The position numbers were made by a program, and so were the translations under genes. Of a DNA stretch of 16,179 nt, positions 14,716 to 16,179 are shown one piece after another (the stretch's first letter is position 1; each line of letters begins with the position of its first letter). Origin of the DNA: SAR324 cluster bacterium. Lineage in GTDB: Bacteria > SAR324 > XYD2-FULL-50-16. The stretch covers positions 6,865 through 23,043 of the forward strand of contig NVSR01000036.1 in assembly GCA_002401295.1 (NCBI GenBank). The letters run 5' to 3'. Below the pieces are notes generated by a model. It did no database searches. It had not been told where the DNA came from and saw only the letters and a program-made list of their open reading frames with translations.

Positions 14716-15033
14716 TAGGACGTTGTCCTTTTGTATCTGCTGTTCTGGTAATTGTGGCTGATAAAGGTAAACCAGATTTTGCCTGGATTGCTCTCTTGCC
14801 TTTTATTCTTTTTCTATCTTTGGATGTCTATTATTTGACTCTTGAAATTGCATTTAGAGCTTTATAAAAAACTTCATTGGGGTGAATTGAAAGTTGAAGA
14901 CCTATATCCGGTAAAACCAGCTGGAAAAATGCATGAGCATCGTCTAAAGTCACTATTGTCTTTCTCCATATTACCATTCTACATAGGTTTGATTGACTTA
15001 ATAGTTGTGGCTAGATATGTGGTCTTGCCATAG
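14697..15033 (+). pseudogene. Small membrane protein gene, truncated and frameshifted
   Basis: Frame 3 from 14697 reads VSAVLVIVADKGKPDFAWIALLPFILFLSLDVYYLTLEIAFRAL and stops at 14865, and frame 1 continues smoothly with YKKLHWGELKVEDLYPV to a stop at 15033. The joined text resembles a family of small membrane proteins with two hydrophobic helices followed by an L-D-x-Y-(F/Y)-L and E-x-x-(F/Y)-R-x-L-Y motif. The N-terminal part expected before this is missing where the LytTR gene ends, and a net +1 shift lies next to a six-A run at 14866-14871. A second hydrophobic segment is near the end. It could be a true pseudogene or a single sequencing indel in a truncated gene. Confidence 0.55.
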
Positions 15034-15111
15034 CATTTGGAGGTAATCGTTTAACCTGAAGAATCTAATAAAAAATAAAAGATATTAACTTAGTAGAGAC
15101 ATAAAAATAAT

Positions 15112-16179
15112 ATGAACCCCAAAAACTACTCTTCAGACTCTCCAATCTCAACAAAAGAAGAAGATCGATTTTCCCGGTGGAGGTTTGCAGAACGAATAGC
15201 TCAAGTCATTGCAAAGCGGAGTGATCCCAGCTGTCTTACAATTGGGCTCTATGGAGCTTGGGGAGATGGAAAGACCTCTGTTCTAAACTTCATTGAAAAA
15301 TCCCTCAAAGATAATGATGGTGTCGTTTGTATTAAGTTTAATCCATGGCGATTTACAACAGAAGAAGAACTATTGTCAGGATTTTTTATAGACATAGCAG
15401 AAGCACTGGATACAGAGCTAATAAATTCTAAAGATAAGCTAATAGATATTGTTAAAAAAGCTCTTCCTGCAGTTGGTTCACTTGCTGGGGCAGTTGTTGG
15501 TATTGGTGGAAGTGCAAAAGGAGCGGGAGATTTTGCAAGTTCATTTATCAGTGGAGTTGGTCTCAATCAATTAAAAGAACGAGTTGAGCAGGAACTGGAA
15601 TCTGCAAAGAAGAGGGTCCTAATTATTATTGATGACATAGATCGTCTTGAGAAATCTGAGATTCAGGCACTTTTCAAGCTCGTTAAATTGACAGCAGATT
15701 TCAAATATACAGCATACATTTTAGCTTTTGATAAAGAGGTTGTCTCTGCCTCATTACAAGATAGATACTCAAGCTCTGTGAGGAATGCAGGAGAGCAATT
15801 TTTGGAAAAAATCATTCAAGTACCACTTCATCTTCCATTCGTTGAAAAAAAAGTACTACGTGATTTTTGTTTTCAAGGGATTGATGAGGCTCTTTCAATC
15901 TCAGAAATTCAGCTGTCAGAGCAACAAATTCAGGAATTTGTACGTGATTTTACTCTTGCCTTTGATGAATGTTTAACCACACCTCGAAAAGCAAAGCTTT
16001 ATGGCAACATATTGATGTTTTCCCTCCCAATATTGAAAGGAGAAGTTAATCCGGTTGACTTAATGCTGATAGAAGCGATTCGAGTTTTTTGTCCTCCATT
16101 ATATGAAGCTATTAGAGATAATAATGACTACTTCATAGGTCTTTCTGATGGATCTCGGCCTTCAGATAATAGTCAAGAA
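15112..16179 (+). CDS. KAP-family P-loop NTPase, 3'-partial
   Basis: The first 356 codons are visible and the frame is open at the window edge. After a short N-terminus with SPISTKEEDRFSRWRFAERIA comes Walker A GLYGAWGDGKTS (45-56), the KAP signature KFNPWRF (75-81), a Gly/Ala-rich hydrophobic stretch (about 118-150) where KAP proteins often have membrane-inserted helices, and Walker B VLIIIDDIDRL (169-179). ILAFDKEVV and EKIIQVPLHLPF follow. KAP NTPases are membrane-associated ATPases spread among bacteria and animals. One member, PifA, blocks phage T7, and many lie in accessory islands. The ATG at 15112 directly precedes the conserved part, with no strong Shine-Dalgarno. The remnant of a small membrane protein just upstream could have been its partner. 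Confidence 0.92.
   Translation, partial: MNPKNYSSDSPISTKEEDRFSRWRFAERIAQVIAKRSDPSCLTIGLYGAWGDGKTSVLNFIEKSLKDNDGVVCIKFNPWRFTTEEELLSGFFIDIAEALDTELINSKDKLIDIVKKALPAVGSLAGAVVGIGGSAKGAGDFASSFISGVGLNQLKERVEQELESAKKRVLIIIDDIDRLEKSEIQALFKLVKLTADFKYTAYILAFDKEVVSASLQDRYSSSVRNAGEQFLEKIIQVPLHLPFVEKKVLRDFCFQGIDEALSISEIQLSEQQIQEFVRDFTLAFDECLTTPRKAKLYGNILMFSLPILKGEVNPVDLMLIEAIRVFCPPLYEAIRDNNDYFIGLSDGSRPSDNSQE

Noticed and set aside
14866..14872. AAAAAAC heptamer as a programmed -1 frameshift signal in the small membrane protein gene.
   Set aside because: The zero-frame stop TAA (14865-14867) comes before the heptamer can be read in the right phase, and the shift needed is +1, not -1. The 5' end of the gene is also missing, so decay or an indel is more likely.
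15249..15566. 105-codon minus-strand open frame.
   Set aside because: It is antisense to the KAP NTPase, whose Walker A and B motifs are read on the plus strand.
1..16179. CRISPR array, tRNA or rRNA genes.
   Set aside because: No regularly spaced direct repeats of CRISPR length and no tRNA-like or rRNA-like segments were seen on either strand by eye.

Overview
The window reads as a chromosomal segment of a Gram-negative, Proteobacteria-like organism. It encodes an outer-membrane usher with a periplasmic chaperone, several Sec signal peptides, Vi/CapI-type nucleotide-sugar enzymes, and receiver domains of a proteobacterial subtype with a long insert. I cannot place the genus. By eye the right third (about 12000 to the end) is more AT-rich than the left and looks like an accessory region.

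Region 1 (1-2293) holds two signalling proteins in convergent orientation whose 3' ends overlap by 8 bp: a receiver-GGDEF diguanylate cyclase, cut at its 5' end by the window edge, and a receiver-histidine kinase hybrid. Their receivers share the same unusual insert between helix 1 and strand 2, so the pair probably works in one pathway.

Region 2 (2294-7616) is a 398-bp AT-rich leader with a perfect 17-bp inverted repeat, then a five-gene chaperone-usher pilus operon: three small DUF4402-like secreted subunits (the first two clear tandem duplicates, separated by a stem-loop), a PapD-like chaperone, and a divergent usher with a carboxypeptidase-regulatory-like C-terminus.

Region 3 (7723-10555, minus strand) is a tight operon read STAS-domain protein, then CapI-type UDP-glucuronate 4-epimerase (4-bp overlap), then TviB-type nucleotide-sugar 6-dehydrogenase (14-bp gap). 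It probably supplies uronic acid sugars for a surface polysaccharide. Together with regions 1 and 2 it suggests a surface/biofilm locus under c-di-GMP and phosphorelay control, which is inference.

Region 4 (10556-12433) contains a 5'-truncated remnant of a LruC-domain protein, an AP2-like DNA-binding protein gene on the minus strand, and about 500 bp of gene-free DNA carrying a stem-loop and iterated short repeats that could be the debris of a mobile element.

Region 5 (12434-14715) is the most intriguing part. A GNAT-fold protein with resemblance to autoinducer synthases (minus) lies head-to-head, 62 bp apart, with a large membrane protein (plus) that joins a 7TMR-DISM-type sensor directly to a LytTR DNA-binding domain. 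It could be a self-contained signal-synthase/receptor-regulator pair.

Region 6 (14697-16179) holds a truncated, frameshifted small membrane protein gene followed by the first 356 codons of a KAP-family P-loop NTPase, a combination typical of accessory and possibly phage-defence loci.
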